Positions 35,092-43,551 of a DNA stretch of 64,000 bases are shown here, one piece after another. The DNA is from Streptomyces fumigatiscleroticus (lineage in GTDB: Bacteria; Actinomycetota; Actinomycetes; Streptomycetales; Streptomycetaceae): contig NZ_BMQF01000030.1 in NCBI RefSeq assembly GCF_014647975.1, positions 1-64,000 of the forward strand, in the 5' to 3' direction. Position numbers and translations under genes: made by a program. Every line of letters starts with the position of its first letter. Positions within the stretch are counted from its first letter, which is position 1. The notes under the pieces were generated by a model. It made no database searches, was not told the DNA's origin, and worked only from the letters and a program-made list of their open reading frames with translations.

Positions 35092-36042
35092 TTACACCTC
35101 GGTGTTCAGCGACTGCAGCCGGGCTTCGGCGTAGGCGACGACCTGTCGCGGTCCCTCGGTCATCCGTCCCTCTGCGTCAGTGATCGGGCAGCCCATGACC
35201 ATGACGGCGAGGCTGGCGAGATCCACCATCTCCGCCACCTCGGCGCGCCGAGGTGGGTCGTACTGGGTGAAGTCGTCGCACGTTTCGACCAGTGAGGTGA
35301 ATGACGGCAGCCGTCTCAGCAGGGTGAACTGGAGACCCTGCAGGATGCGCTGCATGTCCTTGCTGCGCGCGTCCAGGGCGGGCGCAGCGTCTTTTGCTTT
35401 GCGCATCTGTGCTTCGAGCCGCTCCAGCTCTTGTGCCTTCTCCTGTTCGCTGCGTCTGAGTCTGCGGCTCTGCCATTCCCCGAGAGCAGCCAGCGAGAGG
35501 ACGGCCGGAGCAGCGACGAGCCCGGTCAGCACCATTGTTCCGGCCGCCACCCCGCCACCGCCCGCGGCAAGAGACCCGCCGCCCAGCCACGCGAGCGTGG
35601 CACTGGTGGCCGCAGCTCCGGACAACCCCGAGATCGCCGTGCCGGTGGAGGCGGAAGCGAAGGCTCCCACTGCGAAAACAGTGCCTGCCCCGACGCTGTA
35701 ACCGGTGAGCGCGCTGCCTGCCAGTGATCCGACAGCGGCCGTCACGGCTTTCTCGCGCAGCTCCCAATGCTCGGTATCCACTTCGTCGGCGACGGTTGGC
35801 ATCACGATCACGGACAGCTTGCTCAGTTCGGCCAGCTCGACCGGATCGATGTGCTTGAGACGCTGAAAAATGTCACGGAAGGGGACGATGGCCTGGTCGT
35901 AGAGGGTCTGCCGCGCCTTCTGCTGGGCAACATTCTCCGCGGCGGCCCGCTGATTGAGCTTCTCCTGGCGCTCGTTCAGCTGTTTCTTTCTCTGCTGGTT
36001 CGTCTTCGCGAGCCTGACCGCGTCGACTATGGCGATAGCCAC
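35092..36042 (-). CDS. Glycine-zipper membrane-active protein, unknown role
   Basis: 316 aa, GTG start after AAGGGGGG. An N-terminal charged coiled coil (RKKQLNERQEKLNQRAAAENVAQQKARQ) leads to a helical region. Residues about 100-185 are a Gly/Ala-rich hydrophobic block (SGLSGAAATSATLAWLGGG, AAGGGGVAAGTMV, TGLVAAPAVLSL) with regular small-xxx-small spacing: a glycine zipper that could form paired membrane helices. A second charged coiled coil (RRLRRSEQEKAQELERLEAQMRKA) and a C-terminal helical domain follow. The WLGGGS-AAGGGG pattern recurs in bacterial proteins thought to insert into membranes; an effector role is inference. Divergent from an HNH endonuclease gene. Confidence 0.6.
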   Translation of the reverse strand: MAIAIVDAVRLAKTNQQRKKQLNERQEKLNQRAAAENVAQQKARQTLYDQAIVPFRDIFQRLKHIDPVELAELSKLSVIVMPTVADEVDTEHWELREKAVTAAVGSLAGSALTGYSVGAGTVFAVGAFASASTGTAISGLSGAAATSATLAWLGGGSLAAGGGGVAAGTMVLTGLVAAPAVLSLAALGEWQSRRLRRSEQEKAQELERLEAQMRKAKDAAPALDARSKDMQRILQGLQFTLLRRLPSFTSLVETCDDFTQYDPPRRAEVAEMVDLASLAVMVMGCPITDAEGRMTEGPRQVVAYAEARLQSLNTEV

Positions 36043-36413
36043 GTTGCCCCCCTTGATACTCGGCTCGGAGATCTTAGAGCCGCATCAGGAGCTCTGATCC
36101 GGGTAGTGCTGCGGTTCTCATTTCATTGCAGCAGAAAGTTCGTTCTGGACCGCCCGCGCTGCGGTGAGACGTCCCGTTCCCCGCTCGGCCTGACATCACC
36201 TGACCCCGACCTCTGCCGGAGTAGCCGGCGTGCCGCCGGTGCCTTCCACCAGCCCCAAAGGCGTGCGCTGGCCGTCTGCATGCCGGGAGTCGATGGCCGA
36301 TGGGACCGAAGGGACTGGGCTGGGATCGGCTTCCAATCGACTGAAGTCCCGCCGCGGCCGATGCCTTGCAACGACAATGAGTTGAGCGGCGACTAGGACG
36401 GGGCAAGTGGCCA
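36043..36413. other. Divergent intergenic region
   Basis: 371 bp between the glycine-zipper gene (minus) and the HNH gene (plus). Holds both promoters by position; no repeat, RNA gene or convincing ORF was recognised. Confidence 0.4.
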
Positions 36414-37859
36414 GTGAGCAACCAGGACTTCGAGGGCTACTCCGATGCGAACGAGCTGACCCTGGCCATTGCCCGATTGCGGACACGAGAGCGGATCAGC
36501 TTCGAGGGGGGAGACATCCAGGCCGCCAACGATGCAAAAGTCGCTCTTGGCCGTGCCCAAGCCCGGCTCGTTCAGCTGTACCGTGAGCGCGGCCTGCTCG
36601 ACGGCGCAGTCCCCGCAGGTGCCACAGCCACCCCGGCTGAGCGCGCTGCCAAGGGATGGAAGAACGTTCTCGCCAACCCGCTTCCAGAGGTCGCGCCGAA
36701 GCCGCGTAAGCGTGACAGGGGCAGAAAGCCGAGACTGAAAAGTGGTGAGGCAGTGCCAGCTCCGCAGCCGGATCACCTGGAGCGGACGCTGACCTACAGC
36801 ACGAAGCTCCTGGCAGGCGTGATCCGAGCCCAAAAGTTCACAAAGCGGCATGAAAAGGACCTGGCTCGTCTGCCGATCAGTGCTCTTGTGTTTCTCCCCA
36901 AAGCCGCGCAGCCGTTGTGCACCGCAGCCGACCTGGAGGCCCTAGGCTGGAGCCGACACTTGATCACCGAGCTGGGTCCCCTTCCTCGGGGGAGGAAATA
37001 TCGCCGGGCCCATATCCTCCAGCGCGTCAGCGGCGCCCGCTTCCAGCGCGAACTCGTGCGGCTCTACCAGATTCGGCTGGAGCAGGCGCGGCGCGAGCCG
37101 GGGCGGCATGAGCGGGACATGGAGCGCTTCGTCAATGGGCGAGGCGAGAGCGAGGCCGCCCGCAGGTGGAAGGAGGACAACGCCCGATACCAAGAGATCC
37201 TCCAGACCAGGAGGACTTTGGAAGCAGGTGACCAAGGCGTAACTCCCATAAGCAAGAAGCCGAACCTGACCGTGACGCCCATGCGGTCGATTCCCGCGCA
37301 AGCGTCGAGCGTCTCTGGCCGGACAGGGAAAGCCGTCAAGGGTGTGTGCCCGGTGTGCAAGAAGGGCGACCTCCCGCGCGGCTGGCTCCGGCACCAGCGA
37401 TGCGAGGCGAGGAGCCGGTCGCATGAGAACGAGACTACGGATCCCGCCTTGTCGGAGGCTGCCCTGGTGTCGGAGCCGCGTGGATCAGGGGAGTACCGAC
37501 GGCTGGTTGCGTTGGTCGAGCGGAAAGAGGAGGCGGCGCGAGGGAAACGGGCCGCTGGAGCAGCTCGGCCTGTGCGAATTCCGGAGGCCCGCAAAGCGGT
37601 GCTGGAGCGGTGCGAAGGTCGGTGCGAGAACCCGGCGTGCACCGGCCAGCCAGACGATGTCACGGATGCCGGCCAAGCACTACTGGAAGTCGATCACATA
37701 GACGAGATTGCCGGGGGCGGCCGCGACCACCCACTAGTGATGGTCGCACTCTGCCCGAATTGTCACGCGGTCAAGACGCGCGGGCGGACCCGGAAGCAGC
37801 TCACCAAGATATTGCGCGGCGTCGCAGAGCGAGCACATGCGGCCGCGAACACCCTCTGA
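36414..37859 (+). CDS. HNH endonuclease
   Basis: 481 aa, GTG start. The N-terminal half is basic and helical with no known domain. A two-Cys element CPVCKKGDLP...HQRCEAR (about 304-326) may bind zinc. The C-terminal 80 residues are an HNH fold: CEGRCENPACTG, then LEVDHIDEIAGGGRDHP and ALCPNCHAVKTRG, with Cys pairs and both HNH histidines intact. This resembles McrA-like or defence-type HNH nucleases. It is divergent from the glycine-zipper gene and lies 110 bp before tap; whether they form a unit is unknown. Confidence 0.8.
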   Translation: MSNQDFEGYSDANELTLAIARLRTRERISFEGGDIQAANDAKVALGRAQARLVQLYRERGLLDGAVPAGATATPAERAAKGWKNVLANPLPEVAPKPRKRDRGRKPRLKSGEAVPAPQPDHLERTLTYSTKLLAGVIRAQKFTKRHEKDLARLPISALVFLPKAAQPLCTAADLEALGWSRHLITELGPLPRGRKYRRAHILQRVSGARFQRELVRLYQIRLEQARREPGRHERDMERFVNGRGESEAARRWKEDNARYQEILQTRRTLEAGDQGVTPISKKPNLTVTPMRSIPAQASSVSGRTGKAVKGVCPVCKKGDLPRGWLRHQRCEARSRSHENETTDPALSEAALVSEPRGSGEYRRLVALVERKEEAARGKRAAGAARPVRIPEARKAVLERCEGRCENPACTGQPDDVTDAGQALLEVDHIDEIAGGGRDHPLVMVALCPNCHAVKTRGRTRKQLTKILRGVAERAHAAANTL

Positions 37860-37903
37860 CCGAGACCGAGAAGTAGCTCCCCTCGAACGCCGATAGAGCG
37901 CGA

Positions 37904-37935
37904 TTCGTACGGTCTGCGTACGCACTTCGTACGGT
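37904..37935. repeat. Three CGTACG sites phased every 11 bp upstream of tap
   Basis: CGTACG occurs at 37906, 37917 and 37928, exactly 11 bp apart; the outer two sit in identical TTCGTACGGT decamers (37904-37913 and 37926-37935). The array ends 35 bp before the tap ATG. A similar phased set lies beside the telomeric helicase (62306-62344). It could be an autoregulatory operator or a binding site for a telomere-replication protein. Confidence 0.7.
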
Positions 37936-37969
37936 TATTGAAGGTAGGGTGGTGCTCTGGAGGTGCTGC

Positions 37970-40225
37970 ATGTCCGAGTTGTTTGATGCGGTGGATGCGC
38001 TGGTCGCATCTCGCTCGCCGTTGCCGCCTGCGGTGGAGCGTAAGCGGCTGCGTACCGCGCACGGTCTGACGTTGGATGAGGTTGCTGCGGCGTTGCAGGT
38101 GCGTCGGGCCACGGTGTCGGGCTGGGAGTCGTTGACGAAGCCGGTCGAGCCGCGGGGCCGGGAGCGTGAGGCGTATGCGCGGCTGCTGCGGCAACTCGCG
38201 GAGCTCTACCCCGCCCCGGAAGAGCCGGCAGCCCCGGCGCCCACCGCGGTCGCCGGCACGCCCGCCCCGGCAGCACCCGCGCCCGCCTCGGAGCAGGCGC
38301 GCCCCGTGCCCCCCAGTCCGGGACCCGAGGCTGCGGCCGGGACCGTAACTGAGCACCCCCAGCCACCTGTTGCCCCCGTCGCCCGGGCTTCGGAGGGTGC
38401 ACCGCGTCCCTCGCGTGCTACCGGGCCGTCGTCGACGTCGCGTCGTCCGCCCGCGCGGAAGGCGGCCCCGGCCGGGACCCCGACCGAGGGTGCCGACCCG
38501 CGGTTCGAGAACGGGCCGCTGGCGGTCGTCGACGTCGAGGACGGGCAGGTGATGGCGTACTGCGCCGGCGGCCTGATCCTGGACGTGCCCGCCAAGTCCC
38601 TGCCGACCCTGGTGGACTGGACCCTGAAGGAAGCGAAGCTCGGCCAGCCGAGACTGTCCGGCCCCGGTAAGGACGGCGACCCGCTGCTCGTGCTCACAGA
38701 GGCCGCGCTGGAGCGCTACGGACTGCCCGTCACCCTCGCCGACGACGAGCGCCTCGCCGGTCGGATCCCGGAGGGCCACAAGGTCGTCAAGCAGCTGGTC
38801 CGTGCGGAGTGGAAGCTCACGAAGCGCGGGTTCGGGCCGTGGGCGCGGATCTACCGCCCGGCCACCGGTTCGGAGCGGGCCTGCGTGCAGTTGTGCATTC
38901 CGTCGTGGAACGCGCTGGACGCCCGGCACTGGGGCCACGCCGCGCAGCTCCCGCCGGCCGAACTCGCCCGCGTCCTGGGTGTGTACGCGTCCCGGGTGAT
39001 GACCCCCTGCGGATCGACCGCGGTGACCGGCCTGGAGCTGATGACCGCGCTGCACCCTCCGACCAGGGCCTCCGAGCCGGACGCCGACGGCAAGCGCCAC
39101 TCCGAGCACAACCCCGGATCCCTGGGCAGGGATCCGGTCGACCCGGCGCCGTGCGAGGCCCCCGACGGACACCCGCTCCTCAAGGACCTGCCGCGCTTCC
39201 ACGTCCGGGGTTCGGCGGAGAAGCTGTTCGAGGAGGCCTACGACTGGGCGCGGCCGATGACCGACGCCGAATGCATGCAGCGGCACCTGGTCGGCATCGA
39301 CGTCAACATGGCCTTCGCCGCCGGCGCCAATGGCCTGATCGTCGGCCTGGGCGCACCGACGCACGTGACAGCGCCGGAGTTCGATGCGAAGCTGCCCGGA
39401 TCGTGGCTGGTGGACCTCTCGCACGTTGCCCTGTCCCGGGTGAAGGTCGGCAAGGACAAGTGGGCAGACCTGGACGCGAGTCTGCTGCCCAGCCCGTTCA
39501 CGCCGAAGGGAGACCGGCCCAAGGGCCCGGCCTGGTACACGACACCGACTGTCGCCTACGCGCAGGAGCTCGGCTACGACGTCACGCCGGTCGAGGCCTG
39601 GTTGCGGTATGACAACGGCCGCTATCTGGATGGCTGGTACCAGCGGCTGCGCGACGCGTACCTCGCCACGATGGCCGACCTCGGCGTCCACGCCGACCTC
39701 TCCCCGGCCGACTTCCTCACCGCGATGGACGGCTACAAGGACCGCGACCCGGAACTGGCGATCGTCGTCTCGGCCATCAAGGCCACGGTCAAGGGCGGCC
39801 TGGGCAAGCTGCGCGAGCGCCCGCGCGGGGAGGGCTGGAAGCCGGGCGAGCCGTGGCGAGCGCTGTCGCGTCCGACGTGGCGCCCGGACATCCGCGCGGC
39901 AGTCATCTCCCGCACCCGGATCAACCTGCACCGCAAGATCATCAAGCACGCCGCGTTCACCGGCCAGTACCCGGTCGCGGTCCTGTCCGACTGCGTCGTC
40001 TACGCCGCCGACGGGCCCTCCCCGCTGGACTTCCTGCCCTACCGCGACGGCAAGCCGCTGCCGGGCGGCTTCAAGCTCGGCGTCAACCCCGGCCTGGTCA
40101 AGTACGAAGGTACTCAGTCTGTGCTGTGGGGCGAGGAGGTTCGCGAGCGGTTCAACGCCCCGGAGCTCAACCTCGCCCGGTACATCAAGGACGGCACCGT
40201 CACCGACATCGACAACGGCGAGTAG
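37970..40225 (+). CDS. tap: Telomere-associated protein Tap
   Basis: 751 aa from ATG 37970, with TGGAGG 6 nt upstream (an in-frame GTG at 37949 is less likely). The N-terminus is an XRE-type helix-turn-helix (KRLRTAHGLTLDEVAAALQVRRATVSGWES, about 20-50), then a Pro/Ala linker, then the conserved Tap body (RFENGPLAVVDVEDGQVMAYC, LVGIDVNMAFAAGANGL, RINLHRKIIKHA). Tap binds the 3' overhang of Streptomyces telomeres and recruits the terminal protein for end patching. It is 16 bp upstream of tpg, the usual order. Length fits the family (about 740). Confidence 0.92.
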   Translation: MSELFDAVDALVASRSPLPPAVERKRLRTAHGLTLDEVAAALQVRRATVSGWESLTKPVEPRGREREAYARLLRQLAELYPAPEEPAAPAPTAVAGTPAPAAPAPASEQARPVPPSPGPEAAAGTVTEHPQPPVAPVARASEGAPRPSRATGPSSTSRRPPARKAAPAGTPTEGADPRFENGPLAVVDVEDGQVMAYCAGGLILDVPAKSLPTLVDWTLKEAKLGQPRLSGPGKDGDPLLVLTEAALERYGLPVTLADDERLAGRIPEGHKVVKQLVRAEWKLTKRGFGPWARIYRPATGSERACVQLCIPSWNALDARHWGHAAQLPPAELARVLGVYASRVMTPCGSTAVTGLELMTALHPPTRASEPDADGKRHSEHNPGSLGRDPVDPAPCEAPDGHPLLKDLPRFHVRGSAEKLFEEAYDWARPMTDAECMQRHLVGIDVNMAFAAGANGLIVGLGAPTHVTAPEFDAKLPGSWLVDLSHVALSRVKVGKDKWADLDASLLPSPFTPKGDRPKGPAWYTTPTVAYAQELGYDVTPVEAWLRYDNGRYLDGWYQRLRDAYLATMADLGVHADLSPADFLTAMDGYKDRDPELAIVVSAIKATVKGGLGKLRERPRGEGWKPGEPWRALSRPTWRPDIRAAVISRTRINLHRKIIKHAAFTGQYPVAVLSDCVVYAADGPSPLDFLPYRDGKPLPGGFKLGVNPGLVKYEGTQSVLWGEEVRERFNAPELNLARYIKDGTVTDIDNGE

Positions 40226-40240
40226 GGGAGCAGGCAAGCG

Positions 40241-40798
40241 ATGAGCATGTTCGGGGACGGCCTGGACAAGGCGGTGCAAAAGGCGTTCACCCGCCCCGCA
40301 CCCAAGTCCGCGGGCCCGCAGATGCGGTACATGGTCAAGCAGCTCGGCGGCACGAAAGCGGTCGCCGAACTGCTCGGCATGTCCCAGCGGCAGGTGGAGC
40401 GGTACGTAGCGGGCACAGCCAAGAAGCCGCGCCCCGACCTCGCCGCCCGCCTGGAGCGCGAGGTAATCAAGCGCTGGCAGCCGCAGATCCGGGCTAAGGC
40501 CCGCAAGAAGGCCACGACGACCGGCGGCATCGTCATCGACGCCCGCGCCCGCATGGGCTACACCGCGCCGATCGGCTCGACCGACCAGGACCGCATCCGG
40601 CACCTGACCGTCGCCCTGCCGCCCCGCTACGCTGCCCGCCTCTTCGACGCCCAAGCGGCCGGCGCAAGCGACACCGAACTCCAGGAGATCGCGGCCGAAG
40701 CCCTCAAGGAGGTCTACTTCCAGGACGGCGGCCGCCGCGCCGGCAGCCTGGAAGAGGTCCGGTTCACCGACGTCGAACACCTCGAGTTCGACCTGTAG
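40241..40798 (+). CDS. tpg: Terminal protein Tpg
   Basis: 185 aa, the standard size for Streptomyces Tpg. MFGDGLDKAVQKAF, then an HTH (TKAVAELLGMSQRQVERYVAG), RPDLAARLEREVIKRWQPQIRAKARK and the C-terminal half (GIVIDARARMGYTAPIGSTDQDRIRHLTVALP). Tpg becomes covalently linked to the 5' telomere ends and primes end replication. Its presence with tap implies a linear replicon, though the pair can also move on plasmids. Confidence 0.93.
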   Translation: MSMFGDGLDKAVQKAFTRPAPKSAGPQMRYMVKQLGGTKAVAELLGMSQRQVERYVAGTAKKPRPDLAARLEREVIKRWQPQIRAKARKKATTTGGIVIDARARMGYTAPIGSTDQDRIRHLTVALPPRYAARLFDAQAAGASDTELQEIAAEALKEVYFQDGGRRAGSLEEVRFTDVEHLEFDL

Positions 40799-40820
40799 CA
40801 GCCCGCCCCGAACAGGCCGC

Positions 40821-40846
40821 GAGCCCGGCCCAGTTGGTCCGGGCTC
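40821..40846 (+). terminator. Stem-loop after tpg
   Basis: GAGCCCGG (40821-40828) pairs with CCGGGCTC (40839-40846) across a 10-nt loop, 22 bp after the tpg stop. There is no T run, as usual for Streptomyces terminators. The remaining 300 bp to the next gene show nothing else. Confidence 0.6.
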
Positions 40847-41143
40847 GCTTGCGTATCCGTGGGGGCTCGGATGTTCATGCACACGTGCCGTGTCCAACGA
40901 CCGCGGCCCCCACCAGCCAACACCCGAGGTGAGTACCTAATCCTGATCCATGCATGACCAAACGCCTTCCAGGGGCGCGTATAGAGATCGGGGATGCAGG
41001 TTGCACACGAACGTCCCGAGCTTCGTCGCCGACAAGCGCCTGCGGGACTACGGACAGTTGATCAGCCCATAATCGGAGTCAGTGCCGAGCGACCCGGCAC
41101 ATCGCACCCGCCCCGGGTGCGCTCACCGCGATCGGAGAGCATC

Positions 41144-42394
41144 GTGAAGAACAGCGCGTTGTGGCGAGTGGTTGACAACGAGAGTGGTAGCCAGTCCATC
41201 GTCAGCACGCCCTCCGAGGCGGTCGCGTTCGTCAACAGCCGGTTCGACACCGATGACGACGACGAGCCGTTCAGCATCACCGAGGTCGGTCCTCTCCTTC
41301 CGAAGCCGCTCGGGGTCATCACTGCATGGGCCGCCGAGAAGGACGGCGAGCGAACCGACGGACGTACTGCGCCGATCACCATCAGGCCGGTTGTGACGGA
41401 CAACGCCAGCGAGTGCGAAGACGTCGTGCTCTGGGGCGACGTATATGTCTCCTGGGACCACGACATGTACACCGTCGAGGAGCCGGAGAGCTCCGAGTAC
41501 AGCGAGGCTTACAGCGCAGCCGAGTTGAGCGCGATCCTCGACGAGTACGCCGACGACTACGAGTACGCGCCTGAAGGACCTGAAGGGCCCGACAGTCACA
41601 GGTGGCCGAAACCGGAAGAGTTGATCACCTACGGCGCCCAGGAGTGTGCCAAGCGGTTCGGGCACCTCGACGACGACGCCCTGCTGTGGCTGGCCGCCAC
41701 CCGCATCACGCTCGCGGTGTGGCGCAACACACCCGTCGAGAACTGGCATGCCGGGAAGAGTCCGCTGCACGACGGCACAATGATGCGGATCAACACGGCA
41801 ACCACCCGACTCGTGCGCTCGATGCTGTCGTTCGACCATGTCGACTGGATCGCTGTTGGTCTCGCGATCGTCAACCCGTCTCGGGTTCTACCGACCGCGC
41901 AGTCTGTGCTCGAGCTTGGGCTGTCCTGCCACAACCCTGACGACCCGGCGCACGAGGTTGATCCGCGAGAAGAACTCGCGGAGATGGCACAGGTCGCGAT
42001 CTCATGGGGGCGAAGGTACTGCCTTCACGAGAAGGAGTTCGGCCTGCGAACCCTGATCGAATCCTTCTGCGCGTCCGACAACGGCTGGTTCGGAGCTCCG
42101 AGTTGGGGGCGCATCGTCGATCGGTTCCTTACGGCTGTCGACGACCGGAAGAATGCGCACTGGCGCATGCACCGGGACAAGCCTTGGTTCGACGAGTGGT
42201 TCACCAACCGCCCGGCCGACATTGCGGACACCACGGAATTTCGTCGGCTGCTCCATGCCGGGCCCGACCTGCTGTCCGAGGAGGCCGCCGAATGGTGCGT
42301 GGACGGTGCCATCGGCTACGTCTGCCCGGACGACCACGCAAACGGCTGCCCGCGGTGCGGTATCCCGCTGGCAACGGAGTCCTCAAACGAGTGA
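41144..42394 (+). CDS. Hypothetical protein
   Basis: 416 aa from GTG 41144 (GGAGAG upstream; the frame is open further back but lacks a ribosome site). Acidic N-terminal half (DTDDDDEPFSITEVGP; VEEPESSEYSEAYSAAELSAILDEYADDYEYAPEG). The C-terminal half is helical and tryptophan-rich (DDALLWLAATRITLAVW, HAGKSPLHDGTMMRI) and ends with a zinc-ribbon-like VCPDDHANGCPRCGIPL. Third-position GC is lower than in neighbours, so it may be a recent arrival. No function recognised. Confidence 0.65.
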   Translation: MKNSALWRVVDNESGSQSIVSTPSEAVAFVNSRFDTDDDDEPFSITEVGPLLPKPLGVITAWAAEKDGERTDGRTAPITIRPVVTDNASECEDVVLWGDVYVSWDHDMYTVEEPESSEYSEAYSAAELSAILDEYADDYEYAPEGPEGPDSHRWPKPEELITYGAQECAKRFGHLDDDALLWLAATRITLAVWRNTPVENWHAGKSPLHDGTMMRINTATTRLVRSMLSFDHVDWIAVGLAIVNPSRVLPTAQSVLELGLSCHNPDDPAHEVDPREELAEMAQVAISWGRRYCLHEKEFGLRTLIESFCASDNGWFGAPSWGRIVDRFLTAVDDRKNAHWRMHRDKPWFDEWFTNRPADIADTTEFRRLLHAGPDLLSEEAAEWCVDGAIGYVCPDDHANGCPRCGIPLATESSNE

Positions 42395-42406
42395 CGGCAG
42401 TGGCCA

Positions 42407-42480
42407 GCGATTCTCAATCCCGTGCCAGTTCGGCCAGTCACATGACACCGTGACTGAGAAAATGACACGGGATCTGAGAA
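42407..42480. repeat. Tandem IS-end-like repeats (IS21 type)
   Basis: Two 19-bp direct copies, ATGACACCGTGACTGAGAA (42442-42460) and ATGACACGGGATCTGAGAA (42462-42480), are preceded by a related copy in the opposite orientation around 42409-42428 (complement TGGCACGGGATTGAGAATC). Multiple tandem terminal repeats of this kind mark IS21-family ends. No transposase is adjacent, so this is probably a scar. Confidence 0.5.
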
Positions 42481-42638
42481 CAGGAGAGCTTTTACCCGTC
42501 CCGGCGCATGAGACATAGCTGCAGGGCACGCCCCGTTCACCTCGATGGCGCAGTGCCGCGAGCGGAGCGCCCGGCCGGACAGGACGCTCCCCGAGCAGGT
42601 AGCGGTGGCACGACAGCGAGCGCGGCATTGCCGGCACC

Positions 42639-43340
42639 TCAGCGCGCGGCCTGCTCACGCAGGAAGCGACGCTCCTTAATCCGCCGACGCACCTGCCACC
42701 AGCGGGCGGTGTAGGCAAGGTCTTCCCGACAGACGTCCAGGAACGCATCCCGGGCGGCCACCACAGCATCGGCCTGCTGCTGGAAGCGGTCGGCGCTCTT
42801 CTCGTTCAAGTCCAGGTCGCCGGTCGCGGCAACAAGGGTCTCCGCGGCGGCGATGACGTGCACACTGCCGCACAGCCGAACGCCCTGCAGCGCGCCGATG
42901 AGTTCACTGCTGAGTTCCCATGCCTGGGGCAACTGGCCCAGCAACACCTTGTTCGCCGCCCGCCCGGCCTCACGCCGGAGGTGGGCGAACTGGTAGGCGT
43001 AGCCGAACGAGCGGGCGGAGGCGTCCAGCAGCTGCCGGTATGCCTCCGCGCGGTCCTCGTTGCTGCCCAGCCGGGGCACGCCTGTGGGCCGGTACCGTCC
43101 GATCAGAGCGCTGGCCACGCTGCCCGTGGCCTTGATACCGGCAGCGGCCACACCCGGCGTTACGAAGGTCATGCCCGGTTCTACCACCCGGCGGTTCCAG
43201 CGCTGGCCGGGACGCCGCGGCAGCCGGACGAGGCGAGCCGTCCCGTAGGCGGTGCCGGTCAGGTTGCGCAGCAGCGCCAGGCCGTCGCTGTCGGGCGCAG
43301 CCGCCAGGTCGGTCAGATAGTGAAGCAGATGGAACAGCAC
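42639..43340 (-). CDS. Hypothetical helical protein
   Basis: 233 aa. Starts with a leucine-rich helix (LFHLLHYLTDLAAAP), then EPGMTFVTPGVAAAGIKATGSVASALIG (a possibly membrane-associated Gly/Ala helix), and a mainly helical rest with QLPQAWELSSELIGALQGVRL and VHVIAAAETLVAATGDLD, ending in a basic RRRIKERRFLREQ tail. Similar uncharacterised proteins occur in many Streptomyces. Divergent from the AlbA_2-like gene. No function assigned. Confidence 0.6.
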   Translation of the reverse strand: MLFHLLHYLTDLAAAPDSDGLALLRNLTGTAYGTARLVRLPRRPGQRWNRRVVEPGMTFVTPGVAAAGIKATGSVASALIGRYRPTGVPRLGSNEDRAEAYRQLLDASARSFGYAYQFAHLRREAGRAANKVLLGQLPQAWELSSELIGALQGVRLCGSVHVIAAAETLVAATGDLDLNEKSADRFQQQADAVVAARDAFLDVCREDLAYTARWWQVRRRIKERRFLREQAAR

Positions 43341-43551
43341 AACGGCCTCCGGGACGTCGGCGGACGGTTCTCGCCCCTTGCCGAGTCCGGGAGGCCGCCA
43401 GAGTGCAGCGGCGCCCGATGTGTTCCCAATGAGTACGGGGGCTCTCCTGTTCAGGATGAGCCATCAGTTTCCTGGAGCGTTAATCACCGCCCACCAGCGC
43501 AGAGGGAAAGCGTCTCTGACACAGCCCGATACGCCCTCTACGCTGCCGCGC

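Noticed and set aside
37763..40897. A 1044-codon minus-strand frame opposite tap-tpg
   Set aside because: Shadow frame; tap and tpg on the plus strand are unmistakable and have proper ribosome sites.
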